Assembly: GCA_037355855.1 (NCBI GenBank)
Contig: CM074758.1
Span: forward strand, 2,515,001-2,579,000
Reading direction: 5' to 3'
Source of the DNA: Pseudo-nitzschia pungens
Taxonomy: Eukaryota > Bacillariophyta > Bacillariophyceae > Bacillariales > Bacillariaceae
DNA: 64,000 bases
Shown here: positions 1-9,643 of the stretch, in pieces
How the letters are laid out: each line of letters starts with the position of its first letter
Position numbering within the stretch: position 1 is the stretch's first letter
Notes under the pieces: generated by a model
Database searches by the model: none
Seen by the model: only the letters and a program-made list of their open reading frames with translations
What the model was told of the DNA's origin: nothing
Made by a program: the position numbers and the translations under genes

Positions 1-190
1 TACGATCATGGCATCGATGATCATACCCAGGGGCATGTGGAATCAATCACTAATTTTTTTTCGATGTATCGAAGCACGCAGCGTGGCGACGATCGTGAAG
101 AAAGAATTTTGATTGATCCTCAACATATTTCTAGCCCTCACACATCAAAACTTGCTTGCTTAGCTTGCTTATTATAAGGGAGTTACAAAG
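1..190. other. left-edge flank, no gene seen
   Basis: This stretch comes before the putative first coding exon of the spermidine synthase gene. It presumably contains that gene's promoter and 5' UTR. I see no coding region or RNA gene in it. Confidence 0.4.
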
Positions 191-1347
191 ATGGGTCTCA
201 AGTGAGTTCTGACAATCGTGGCAGCATCTTGCGTTGGAAAGTATTTGTTGAAATGGATATCCTTTTGCGGGAAGCTGGAAGCATGGGGCAGAGAAAATGA
301 TGATAACATTTGCTCCGCCGCTTCGATATCGCACATACCAACACTTTTTTATCACTGCTATCATTATTATTTGGTCTCGCTCTCGAATACTCGTTGTTGG
401 CACCAAATCAATTCATGAATAATAATAATCTATGGAACTGTCAATGACGCAACGAACTATTCTTTAGCGGAATGGATTTGATCATCGATGGCTGGTTCCA
501 TGAACGCGGAGTTCTTTGGCCCGGACAAGCCATGTCCCTGAAAGTGAAAAAGGTGCTCGAGCATTACCGCACCGATTTTCAAGATCTTCTGGTCTTTGAG
601 TCAGAAAACCACGGGAATGTCTTGGTGTTGGACGGTGTAATTCAAGTGACGGAGCGCGACGAACATGCCTACCAGGAAATGATCGCGCACATTCCCCTTT
701 TTGCCCACCCGAATCCGAAAAAAGTTTTGGTGATCGGCGGAGGAGATGGCGGAGTCTTGAGAGAAGTCGCCAGACATCCGGGAGTCGAAGAAATCGTCGA
801 ATGCGAAATTGATGAGGGAGTTATTATCGCATCCAAAAAGCACCTTCCAAGTTTGGCGAAGGGTTACGATGACCCACGAGTCTCCGTCCAAATCATGGAC
901 GGAGCAAAGTTTATGGAGGAGAATCAGGAGGCGTTTGATGTGATCATTACTGACTCATCCGACCCCGTTGGACCCGCATCTGTTCTGTTTGAAACACCTT
1001 TTTACAACGCCATGTACAAAAGTCTTCGAGAAGGAGGAATTGTCTGCACTCAGGGAGAATGCATGTGGCTTCACTTAGATCTTATCAAACCATTGGTTGA
1101 CTCGATCAGTCGGACCTTTTCTTCCGTGGAATACGCGTACACAACAATCCCTACCTACCCTTCGGGTCAGATTGGTTTTATTGTAGCTAGCAAGGGTAGA
1201 AAAACATGCAAAGTACCGGAACGAGAAGCAGATATGACCCCAGAACTCCAAAAACAATTGAAGTACTATACTCCCGAGCTCCACAAAGCATCCTTCGTCT
1301 TGCCAGCGTTTACCCAACGTGCCATCTTTGGAGAGGACTCAGTGTAA
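191..1347 (+). CDS. spermidine synthase (polyamine aminopropyltransferase)
   Basis: Transfers an aminopropyl group from decarboxylated S-adenosylmethionine to putrescine to make spermidine, in the cytosol. The main exon (468-1347) carries the family hallmarks in order: the N-terminal strand region GWF...WPG, LVLDGVIQ-TERDE-AYQEM, the nucleotide-binding loop VIGGGDGGVLREV, the acidic CEID, the catalytic-loop motif DSSDPVGPA, and PTYPSG-IGF near the C-terminus. The simplest start is ATG 472 (291 aa). A better model adds an 11-nt first exon, ATG at 191 to 201, followed by GTGAGT at 202 and an acceptor TAG at 465-467. This splice keeps frame and gives MGLNGMDLIIDGW, 296 aa, with a 266-nt intron. 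Identity is certain; the mini-exon is an inference. Confidence 0.93.
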
Positions 1348-2523
1348 TTCTGTATACAGTAGAGTGAAGACTAACCGGAAAACATGAAGCGAGCTCTTTA
1401 AAAAGAACCTTCTTTTTCAACAACATACAATGATATGAAAATATGTCTCTAGCTATGTTTCTATCTTCAGACCATCAAATTGCTATCTTTGGCCATCCCT
1501 GTGTGATTTTTCGATAACAAACTTCGGTGCGAACGTTACGAATACCTGTTCCCGGCAGTAAGAACTAATCTTTCGAAGTGAAACATTCTTATCCTCTATG
1601 CCCCATTGCCATCTCAGGAGACAAGATGTGAAAAAGAATTATACCCTCACTCCTTCGTATTAACTCTGAATCTGACACCGGACACCGGACATGCAACGTT
1701 GCCGATTACCTTTGACACTCATTCTGTTGTGCGTTAACTATGACTTCGTACTTCCTATTTATCATGTTTACGGCACTAGATATCATGGTTAGATGCCAGG
1801 AATGTACGGTTACGAGTAAAATAAGGTTACAAGGTACCCCTGGTTCATACGACGTCGTTTTCTATGGTCATCAAACTCGATTTGAGATACGGTAGTTCCG
1901 ACCCATTCGATCAAGATGACGGGATTTTGCGCAAGAACTTCGTACGATTAGTAAGCTTAAGAGTATGAGTACCATAACCTTACTCGTACCTGTATTGCAC
2001 TTCATTCGGTTCGGTACGTGACGTGTACGGTAAGAATGAAACGTGATGTTTTTTAGCGCAGACCTGTATTGACATAATCATGATGAAAATTGCCCGCTGT
2101 GATCGTAATTACTGGGAATACGTATCGAATTTGGTAAATTCTTGGCATTTTTGTCATTACTAGTTGATCGTCGAATGAAAATCAATCTGTGATATAAATA
2201 AATAACTTTGGGACTTTTCACCGAACTGCAGTGCTCGTACGACCCGTGCACTGTACGAATAAGAGTATTACGAGTACTTGTACCAGGTAAGGTTACGGAT
2301 GCTTCAGATTCACTTTCACACCAAAAACACCGTTGGAAGTTATTGTTGGGTTGGTTCTAGTTTCTAGTGACAGTCCTACTAATTGAACTCGCCGGTAAGA
2401 TAGGCAGTGTTACTCTCATTAGAGCTCACTGAAACCTCAACTGTGAAATTGATACAAACGAACCAGAATCAGCTATTGTTATTCCACCTGTCGATCGTTG
2501 TGCACTCGTTCGAAGCAAGTAGC
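1348..2523. other. intergenic spacer with promoter-type short motifs
   Basis: No coding region is supported. The spacer between two genes on the same strand is rich in short repeated words such as aaggttac (1823-1830), ggtaaggttac (about 2286-2296), tacgagta and cgtacgg. The same words recur in the other promoter-bearing spacers of the window. It presumably holds the 3' UTR of the synthase gene and the promoter of the methyltransferase gene. Confidence 0.5.
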
Positions 2524-3189
2524 ATGCGAGTTGACGATGACGATGAGGTTGATGTCAAAAATAATTGTGATGAGATGAAACAATGTGGCAGAAGTATCGG
2601 TGCGAGTTCAAATGAAGAAGGTGATACATTTAAACTGGCGCCTTACAATCCTTCCAGCTATCAGATTCAGCAGCTTTCTGTAGCCATGATGGACCTCGGA
2701 AAGGACGATATCCTTTTCGATCTGGGCTGTGGCGACGGACGTGTATTGTGTTTCGCGGCAACAAATACACCGGGTTTGCGATGCGTGGGAATCGAGATCG
2801 AAGAGCAATATGTTACCAAGGCACGAGAACTTGTCAAGCATAACAACTTGGAATCTCGAATCGATATCCGTCTCGAAGATGCTACAAAAACTGTCGTTAC
2901 AGAGTCTCCAGTGATGAAGACGGGTGTAAGAATCGACAAGGAAGGAGAGAAAGCTCTCGTCGATTTGACGTTACTACACGATGCCACAGCATTGTATTTA
3001 TTTATCTTACCGAAAGGGATAGTCAAAATGATGCCCATTTTGCAGTCTTTGAGGAGGAAGAGAAAGGATGAAGGTAAGCGATTCAAGGTGTTGAGTTATA
3101 TGTTCAAAATACACGATTGGGAGCCTGCAAGAATTGACGCAACAAAACGAGGATGTTTTCCGGTTTATTACTACGTTTTTGAACCATAA
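2524..3189 (+). CDS. small SAM-dependent methyltransferase, FAM173/ATPSCKMT-like
   Basis: Class I methyltransferase, 221 aa from ATG 2524. The open frame extends upstream to 2407 but has no ATG there. The core begins with YNPSS, followed by ILFDLGCGDGRVLCFAA (motif I, SAM-binding glycine loop), VGIEIEEQYV (acidic end of strand 2), then LVDLTLLHDATALYLFILPKG in place of the usual catalytic-strand region. The P-S-S before motif I and the compact Rossmann fold match the FAM173 group, whose animal members methylate a lysine on mitochondrial ATP synthase subunit c and related carriers. The N-terminus is acidic (DDDDEVD) and not a typical mitochondrial presequence, so the substrate is unknown. No intron is seen. 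Confidence 0.7.
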   Translation: MRVDDDDEVDVKNNCDEMKQCGRSIGASSNEEGDTFKLAPYNPSSYQIQQLSVAMMDLGKDDILFDLGCGDGRVLCFAATNTPGLRCVGIEIEEQYVTKARELVKHNNLESRIDIRLEDATKTVVTESPVMKTGVRIDKEGEKALVDLTLLHDATALYLFILPKGIVKMMPILQSLRRKRKDEGKRFKVLSYMFKIHDWEPARIDATKRGCFPVYYYVFEP

Positions 3190-3446
3190 CATACGATTCA
3201 TCCAATCTGTTTCCAGAGTCGCAGTAGCTGATTATGGTAGATACATCAGTTAGTGACTGATGTACTACACCATGTCAAAATAAATGATTGACACACAAAT
3301 AGCTGTCTTCAGACTCTGATGGCTATAGGGTAGTGTTAAGATAGTACAAGTCGAAAAACCCGAAATTATCGAGGGAGCTTCCATAGTATGATAATAGCTC
3401 ACAGTTGCAATCCGGATCTGCACGGCTTTCCAACGGTTCCCACATT

Positions 3447-5586
3447 TCATATGACACCGGCACGGAGCAACTTCACAATTTTTTCTCTGATTTGGGGTTT
3501 GCGCATTGCCCTGTCGGCAGCAAGAGGGTTTTCACGAAAGTCACGGAGCGTTTGCCGGACATCGATGTCATCGAGCAGTGATTCGATCTCGGGGTCTACA
3601 TAGTTTATGGTTTTCCATTCAACTTTGGGATCTTTCTTTGTCAATACTACTATAACATTGTTCTCTTCAATCTCATGCCTAGCATCGGTGATCTCGGCGT
3701 TCAATTTTTCAAACACCAATTTCAGATCTTTGGTTTGGTAATTTTTGACGATCAAGGAAACAGAACGTTCACTCCACTCCAATTGAATATCCTGTTCCGA
3801 ACATTTAGCCCCGACATCTTCCATGCTTAGGTGCACCCTGACAAAATCCCCTTCGTCGGAAAACTCGTAGGATCCTAGAGCCGACTTGTCTTTTGTCTTT
3901 CCTTCCTCTTCGTCTTTTTCGCCAGCTGATTCTTCGACTGCTTTCTTCGGTGGGTGGTTAAAACCCTGACTAAAGGGCGTGGCACTGGGGGGCCACTGGA
4001 AGGTCGTTGGCAGGGTTTCCATTTCAACCATGACGTCATACAGTTCTTTTTCCATATCTCTCTGCAGTCGTTCGTATTCAGGATTACCCGCTAGATTTGT
4101 GTTTTCGAGAGGATCGGTGGTGAGGTCGTAGAGTTCCCAGTCGGCATCTTTTCCGTCTGGCGTAAAGTAAACGGCGTACTTGACGGTTCCCTTGTGAACG
4201 CAACGAATCACACTCGGAGCTCCGGGGCAGGGAATATCATCGTACGTAAAATGGATTTGTGGCTGTATGCCAATAAAAGTGTCCTCGTTGCCATTCTTTC
4301 CAACAGCCGCTGTCGTTATTTGTGGATTGTCGAGAACCTGCGTAAGATCCTTGCCTTGAAACGACTCCGTTTGATTGCTGCGCAAGAGTCCCGCTAGAGT
4401 TGGCAATATATCCAAATGTGAGGATAGAGCATCCGTCGACTGTGGTTCGGGGAAGGCGATGGGGTTGCTTACAACGAACGGGATGCGAAGACTCTCCTGG
4501 TAACAGTTATAGAACTTTTCCACCAAAGAATGACTCAGCCCTTGCTCACCATGATCTGCCGTTCGCAAAATGAGTGTCGACTCGGTAAAGCCAAGTCGAT
4601 CTACCTGGTCTAGCAATTCTCCAATCTGTGCATCAACCACTGTGTGCAGGTGTGCATAAAAGTTAATGTACTCCTGGTGAGAGCTCTCAAAAGGAACGTA
4701 TCTCAGTGACATTTGTGCTTGGGATCGTGGTTTGTTGTTCTTGTCCGGATCTTCCATCAAATTGGGAGGAAGTGGAACCTCCAGTTTGTTGAAGTCGTCC
4801 TTTGTATATCCCATGGCCGGACCGTGCTGTGCAACATAGACATCGTGCGGGTTTACAAAACTCGCAACAATACAAAAGGGTTCGGGTTCCTTTTGTTCCT
4901 CTCCGTCGTCTCCTTTCCGTTGACCATCCTTGTGGTATTTCTCCAAACTGCTGCACAGGTCTTTCAAAAAACGACCGTCATTGTCCGGGGTTCCTCCACC
5001 GAGCGTCTCGTTCACCGACAAATAATTTCCTGCATCGGGAGGTTGCCAACCTTCAAAACCATAGTCGGCCGGAGTTTTTCCCACGTGCCATTTTCCGTGC
5101 CATTCTACTTTTGGATACCCCGCTTGTTTCATAACGGTTGCTACGTTCGGAATATCGGTGGGCAATGCCCTCGGTGGAGCTGGTGATCCCGTTCTACGAG
5201 TCGATGCAAATAGTGAAAGAAGGGAATGGAATTTAATGAAATGGAACACCATCGAAAAGGAGGAAAGGTTGAGCGACGACGAATTGTAGGGAGCCATTGT
5301 CTTTTTCCTTGCATGCCCGTTGTTCCCTTTCTTGATTTACTCACCGTGTCACCCCCGTCTTGATGGGAAACCGACTCGTCAGCAGTGTTGATCGAGAGGG
5401 AGAACACATGCAAGTATTTGTATAATGGTGCCTAAAATCCAACCCGTTTTTCTTCAGGCGCTCCATCGATGGGAGATGATCTTTCGAGAACGACTCGGGC
5501 CAATGCTGTATCGCACGCTCTTGGTCGGTGATGATGACCAATACATTGGGTCGCTTTCCATTCTCAAACAGCTTGGAGACAGACAT
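3447..5586 (-). CDS. sulfatase fused to a C-terminal CS (p23/CacyBP-like) domain
   Basis: Two exons: 5345-5586 and 3447-5193, with a 151-nt intron (GTGAGTAAA...CTCGTAG); 662 aa. Residues 1-450 form an arylsulfatase-type hydrolase. PNVLVIITDQ has the metal-binding Asp, CSPSR at 61-65 is the formylglycine signature, GKWHVG and TADHGEQG supply further active-site residues, and a C-terminal sulfatase subdomain follows. No signal peptide precedes PNVLVIITDQ, unusual because eukaryotic sulfatases are normally matured in the ER. A charged linker (about 480-520) leads to a CS domain (about 521-610; VRVHLSM, LEWSERSVSLIVKNY, VIVVLTKKD, VEWKTI) and a short helical tail (DPEIESLLDD...RENPLAADRAM). One uninterrupted exon covers most of the sulfatase and the whole CS domain, so the fusion does not depend on a splice guess. 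Substrate unknown. Confidence 0.88.
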
Positions 5587-6878
5587 GTTTTCTGCTTCGA
5601 GTTGCTGTTGTTATTGAGGACGACAGAGATTTGCACTCAACAACGGTTTTATCCGAAGACACGGAGTTGAGGACAACTGCCGATTTAATTTTGAGATTGA
5701 GATTGATGAGAAATGAGGGTCGCGGGTAACCTTAGTCTCAACGACACATGCAGGCAACTCGGACTATTGATTTCGTCGAAAGGTGTCGTGATGCAATTCT
5801 GGTAAGATTTATTCGTAACTTACCACAAACTCTTTCTCTTCTAAGTTTGGGCCTGCATCCGATGTGTGCAGTAGTTGCGTTGAAGGCTTATGTCTTTGAA
5901 AACTTGGAAAGCCTGCAAAAAAGAAAAATTTCTGATGAGAAAAAACAAGAAGTGAGATGATAATGAGAATGACGACGTATTCATGAACATACGTACGTAT
6001 CAATAGCGAAGAAGTGCCAAGTTATTACGAAGTATTTTTGTCGGAGTATGAGTACGAGTTAAGTACCGTAGTGGTGGTACTAGTATGCACGACTGCTATC
6101 GGGCAACTCGTCAATTGATCAATGGAGAATCATACTATCTTGTTTGAACATGAGAATGGCTAACTGAATCTTCACTTCTGGATTGTATTTTATGCGAGGA
6201 CACAGCAATCATGACCATTCGTCCTCCTAGTATCATAGTACGTGTACTAGTGTTACTATTTATTGTGTTGCCACATGCTCCTGGCTTTTTTCATGATGCT
6301 GCTGGTCGACGTGATGATGAGGAAGGGAAATAGAAGCCATTTTCTAGTCTATTTGTTGACTGGCAAAATGAAGAAAGGAAAGCAATTAGACGTATCTCAA
6401 GCCAGATCTCAAGGTATTGATGGGAGATGGAATTGCACTGCATTTACCTTGAAAGAAGCAGCACAAAAAACAGCAGAAAAACTATTTCAATTTTCCCAGC
6501 TTCTTCCGTCTTTAGAGATGAGTGTTCGGAAATTTTTGCATCCAAAAGGACTCACATAGTCCCTTGTGAATGAATCATCATAATTTTACTTCACTCTCAC
6601 GCAGCAAGGACAACCGTTTTTGAATTCATTCGCTCACTTCGAATCGTAACGGACAATTACCGCTGCATCGGGTTTTCCTATTGCAATCGTTGCCCTCGTC
6701 ACGAACCAGTACTGAATTTAATGTCAAAAACTAGATGCCTGTTACTATCGATTCGAAAGCAGGAACGGAAACGAGGAAAGAAGAAACCTGTGTCCGATTA
6801 ATTGAGATTGATTGAGTTGATAGGAAAGCTTGGCCCGGTCGAGAACTGGTCGAAGTGAATCGGAGATTGTGACCCGCA
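5587..6878. promoter_or_regulatory. divergent spacer between sulfatase and TBCCD1 genes
   Basis: About 1.3 kb separates two genes read away from each other, so both promoters should lie here. Short words typical of these spacers are present (acatacgtacgtat, gagtatgagtacgag, gtggtggtactagta near 5990-6090). Small open frames exist, for example 6263-6559 on the plus strand, but I recognise no domain and do not call them. Confidence 0.45.
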
Positions 6879-9468
6879 ATGAACATGGGCTCTGACTACG
6901 GACCAACAAACATCGTCGCTCTGTCGGGTGGTCTCGATGGTGGAACAACCGTCACAATAGAGGGCATGACACTGACGGCGAAGCCGCACGCCTTTGCGGG
7001 AGCTGTTCTTTCTCCCAAGCATGCACGCGAGTTGACTCCCTCTCTGTGTCTGGCGATTGCGTCCGGTTTGGCAGACCAATCCTATCGAAAGACGGCGGTT
7101 CCATACACACTATGGATCACGGAAGCATGGAGAGTGCTCGGATGGGGAGAGCCATCAGCGGCTCTCTTCTGGGAAATGGCTACCATGTATCACACGCTGT
7201 ACTTGGCAGGACGAGCTTATGCAACCGATTTCCACGATACGTCTAATATCCCACCAATTTTATCGTGCGGGAGTACCTCCAGCATGGGCAGTGGCAATAC
7301 ACACTACACCATGGGAGGAGGCACCGGCGGTGGGAGCAGTGTGGGAGGGACCATCGACAAAAGAAAGTATGCGTCGACCAGCGCATCGGCTAAGGAACTG
7401 CCGGTGTGGCTCGTTGCCACTTTTTTGCTGATGCATTGTGAAGACATGGCTTATCAACGAAATTTGTCGGCCTTGGACGATCGACGAATGAATGCAACAA
7501 CCCTGTCCGACCCGTTGATGAATCTATTGAAGTATCCGGGTTTGTCACCAAGGTGAGTGATAGCTTAGCTTCTGATGAAGCATATGGATCTCATGGGCAG
7601 TGTTCAGGATGATACAGTTTTGTTTTCGTTTTTCTCTTTCTCGTGTGTACACGTACCATACACAAAAATCTAACTTTGATATACGTATTCGTCTACCGCT
7701 ACCATGCGCCAAATTCAAAAACAGAGCGCATCTGAACTCTGGATGGCACAACGACAATTCACATTGCACGGCATACTTATTGCGTCACCTTCGAAAGCTA
7801 TTGTTGTTGGCGGCAGTATCTCACAATCCCGATGCTGTGAGAGCGATAATGCATCTTGCTGCCATTCCATCCCCTCCACCGGGACCGAGTGAAAAATTCC
7901 GCAATCAAAGGAATATGATGTTGGGCGCAGCCTTTTACACGCGATATTCTGCAGATGACTTGAGGAGGCAACACGATGACGAGCACGGAAATGTTGGACT
8001 GTCGGTGCGCTTGAGCATGGAAGATCTCGAGCGGTTGCATTTTTGGTTGCAACCACCTTCTGGAGGAGGAGTCGATGATTCTCCTCTCAAAATTGGAGAA
8101 TGTTTGTGGTCCAGTCTGTATGCATCACCAGCACCGCCGACCGCAACAATTCCAATAGGAGATGTCGAAAGGGAAGTTCGACGCCATTTGGAATTGGAAC
8201 TTCTCATGGCGGGGGTAGAAATGGACAAGGAAGACGTTTCCACGGATGATGAAGAAACAGCAGTGTCTTCGGCCTTTTCACAATTGACTTTGACAGATAG
8301 CACCAGTGGAGATGATGGAGAAAGAGCCAAGCAACCTCAACAAGGTAATCAGAAGGAAATAAATTACACTCACTTGCGAGGCACGACCATTTTGCTAAAA
8401 CCGAACACACCGTCCCCGTCCTCGGAGGCACCAGGCACTGCGTCCATTGCATCAAATGATCACCATGATCTATCGCCGGGTTCGCAATCCAGCAGCCGGC
8501 TGCACGATTTGGCCATATCAGATTGCTCGGATGTGCACATGTACTTGCTCCAGCCCTTTGAAAACGTCACAATTGCAAGCTGTACGGGCTGCACAATTGT
8601 CGTCGGGGCTGTTGCGGGCCTGGTACACGTTGTGGATTGTGAGAGAACCAAGATTACAACTGCAGCCCGACGAATTTTACTGAGCAACTCGTGTGATACC
8701 ATTATGAATGTTTTTACTCCTACTCCACCACTACTTGTTGGTGACAATCGCAGTTGTCAGTTCGCTCCGTACAATACCTACTACGAGGGGCTACGAGAAG
8801 ATTTATTGGCTACGGGCTTGGCAGCAGCGGCGGTTCCTGCAGAAAATCAATCGCCCTTTCACGGGTCACGAAGTGCAGAGAATGAAGCTGCTTGGCCTCC
8901 ACTTCAATGTGCAAGCAACAAATGGAAGCACCCCGTAGAAATTTCGAAGCTGGAAATACCACAAGTCGCTGGGTCTAATTCTCCCCCTCCCGGTTCCCCT
9001 TCTAATTCTGGTGCCGACGATAAGCGGGTTGCTCCCAATAGTGCTGCCGGTACAATTGGTGACTCTTCTGTGCCGGCACCTATCCTTTTGCCGGCGTCAG
9101 AATTTCATGTACTCTTTGTCCCAATGGAAAGTGAATCTGCTCGACAGCGTAGATTGGAACAAGAATCGCACGAAACCGGGGGAGGGAATAGTGAACCACC
9201 ATCGAACGAGAGCAAATATTGCCGTGCACTGGCAGAAGTTCTACAATTCTCACCTTTTAGACTTCCGATCGAGTACGAAAGGAGAGCCTTGGTCAAGGCT
9301 GATCGAATGAGAAGTATTCAGCAAGCCATCCGCAAAAGCTTACCCCAGAACAAACAAAAGCAATTCGAGGAGGAATTGAATCGTGGGTTTCGAGATTGGC
9401 TGGTGACAAGTGGAAATCTTCGACAGGTCTTAGATCTTGTACATCTAGAGAGACGTGGCGTCCTATGA
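6879..9468 (+). CDS. TBCCD1: TBCC domain-containing protein 1 (TBCCD1)
   Basis: Two exons, 6879-7552 and 7725-9468, with a 172-nt intron (AG|GTGAGTGAT ... AAACAG|A) and an exact frame; 805 aa. The family is known for centrosome/basal-body positioning and Golgi organisation. Diagnostic parts: an N-terminal helical region, then the C-CAP/TBCC right-handed beta-helix from about residue 485 (HDLAISDCSDVHMYLL, FENVTIASCTGCTIVVG, the conserved TPTPPLLVG and FAPYNTYYEGL), and the C-terminal helices FRLPIEYERR and FRDWLVTSG that end TBCCD1 proteins. Low-complexity Ser/Gly/Pro insertions (about 150-170, 390-480, 610-700) make it longer than the human protein. A Ras-like-GAP role as in RP2/TBCC is not implied: I see no obvious arginine finger. 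It overlaps nothing and ends tail-to-tail with the next gene. Confidence 0.9.
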
Positions 9469-9643
9469 TCTGCTGGCTCGGGTTGGATAGCAAAACGCGT
9501 TAAGCCATTGATACCTTCAATATCCTTCAATATAAATTGTTGTTTATAATAAATGCTATTATACTTTTGAAGTACTACAATTGCATAGTGTACTATTATT
9601 TATGGATGACTTGATTCGCTTCCAAAGAATCTCATTTGTACCG

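Noticed and set aside
2407..2523. In-frame N-terminal extension of the methyltransferase
   Set aside because: No ATG in this stretch; ATG 2524 is the first.
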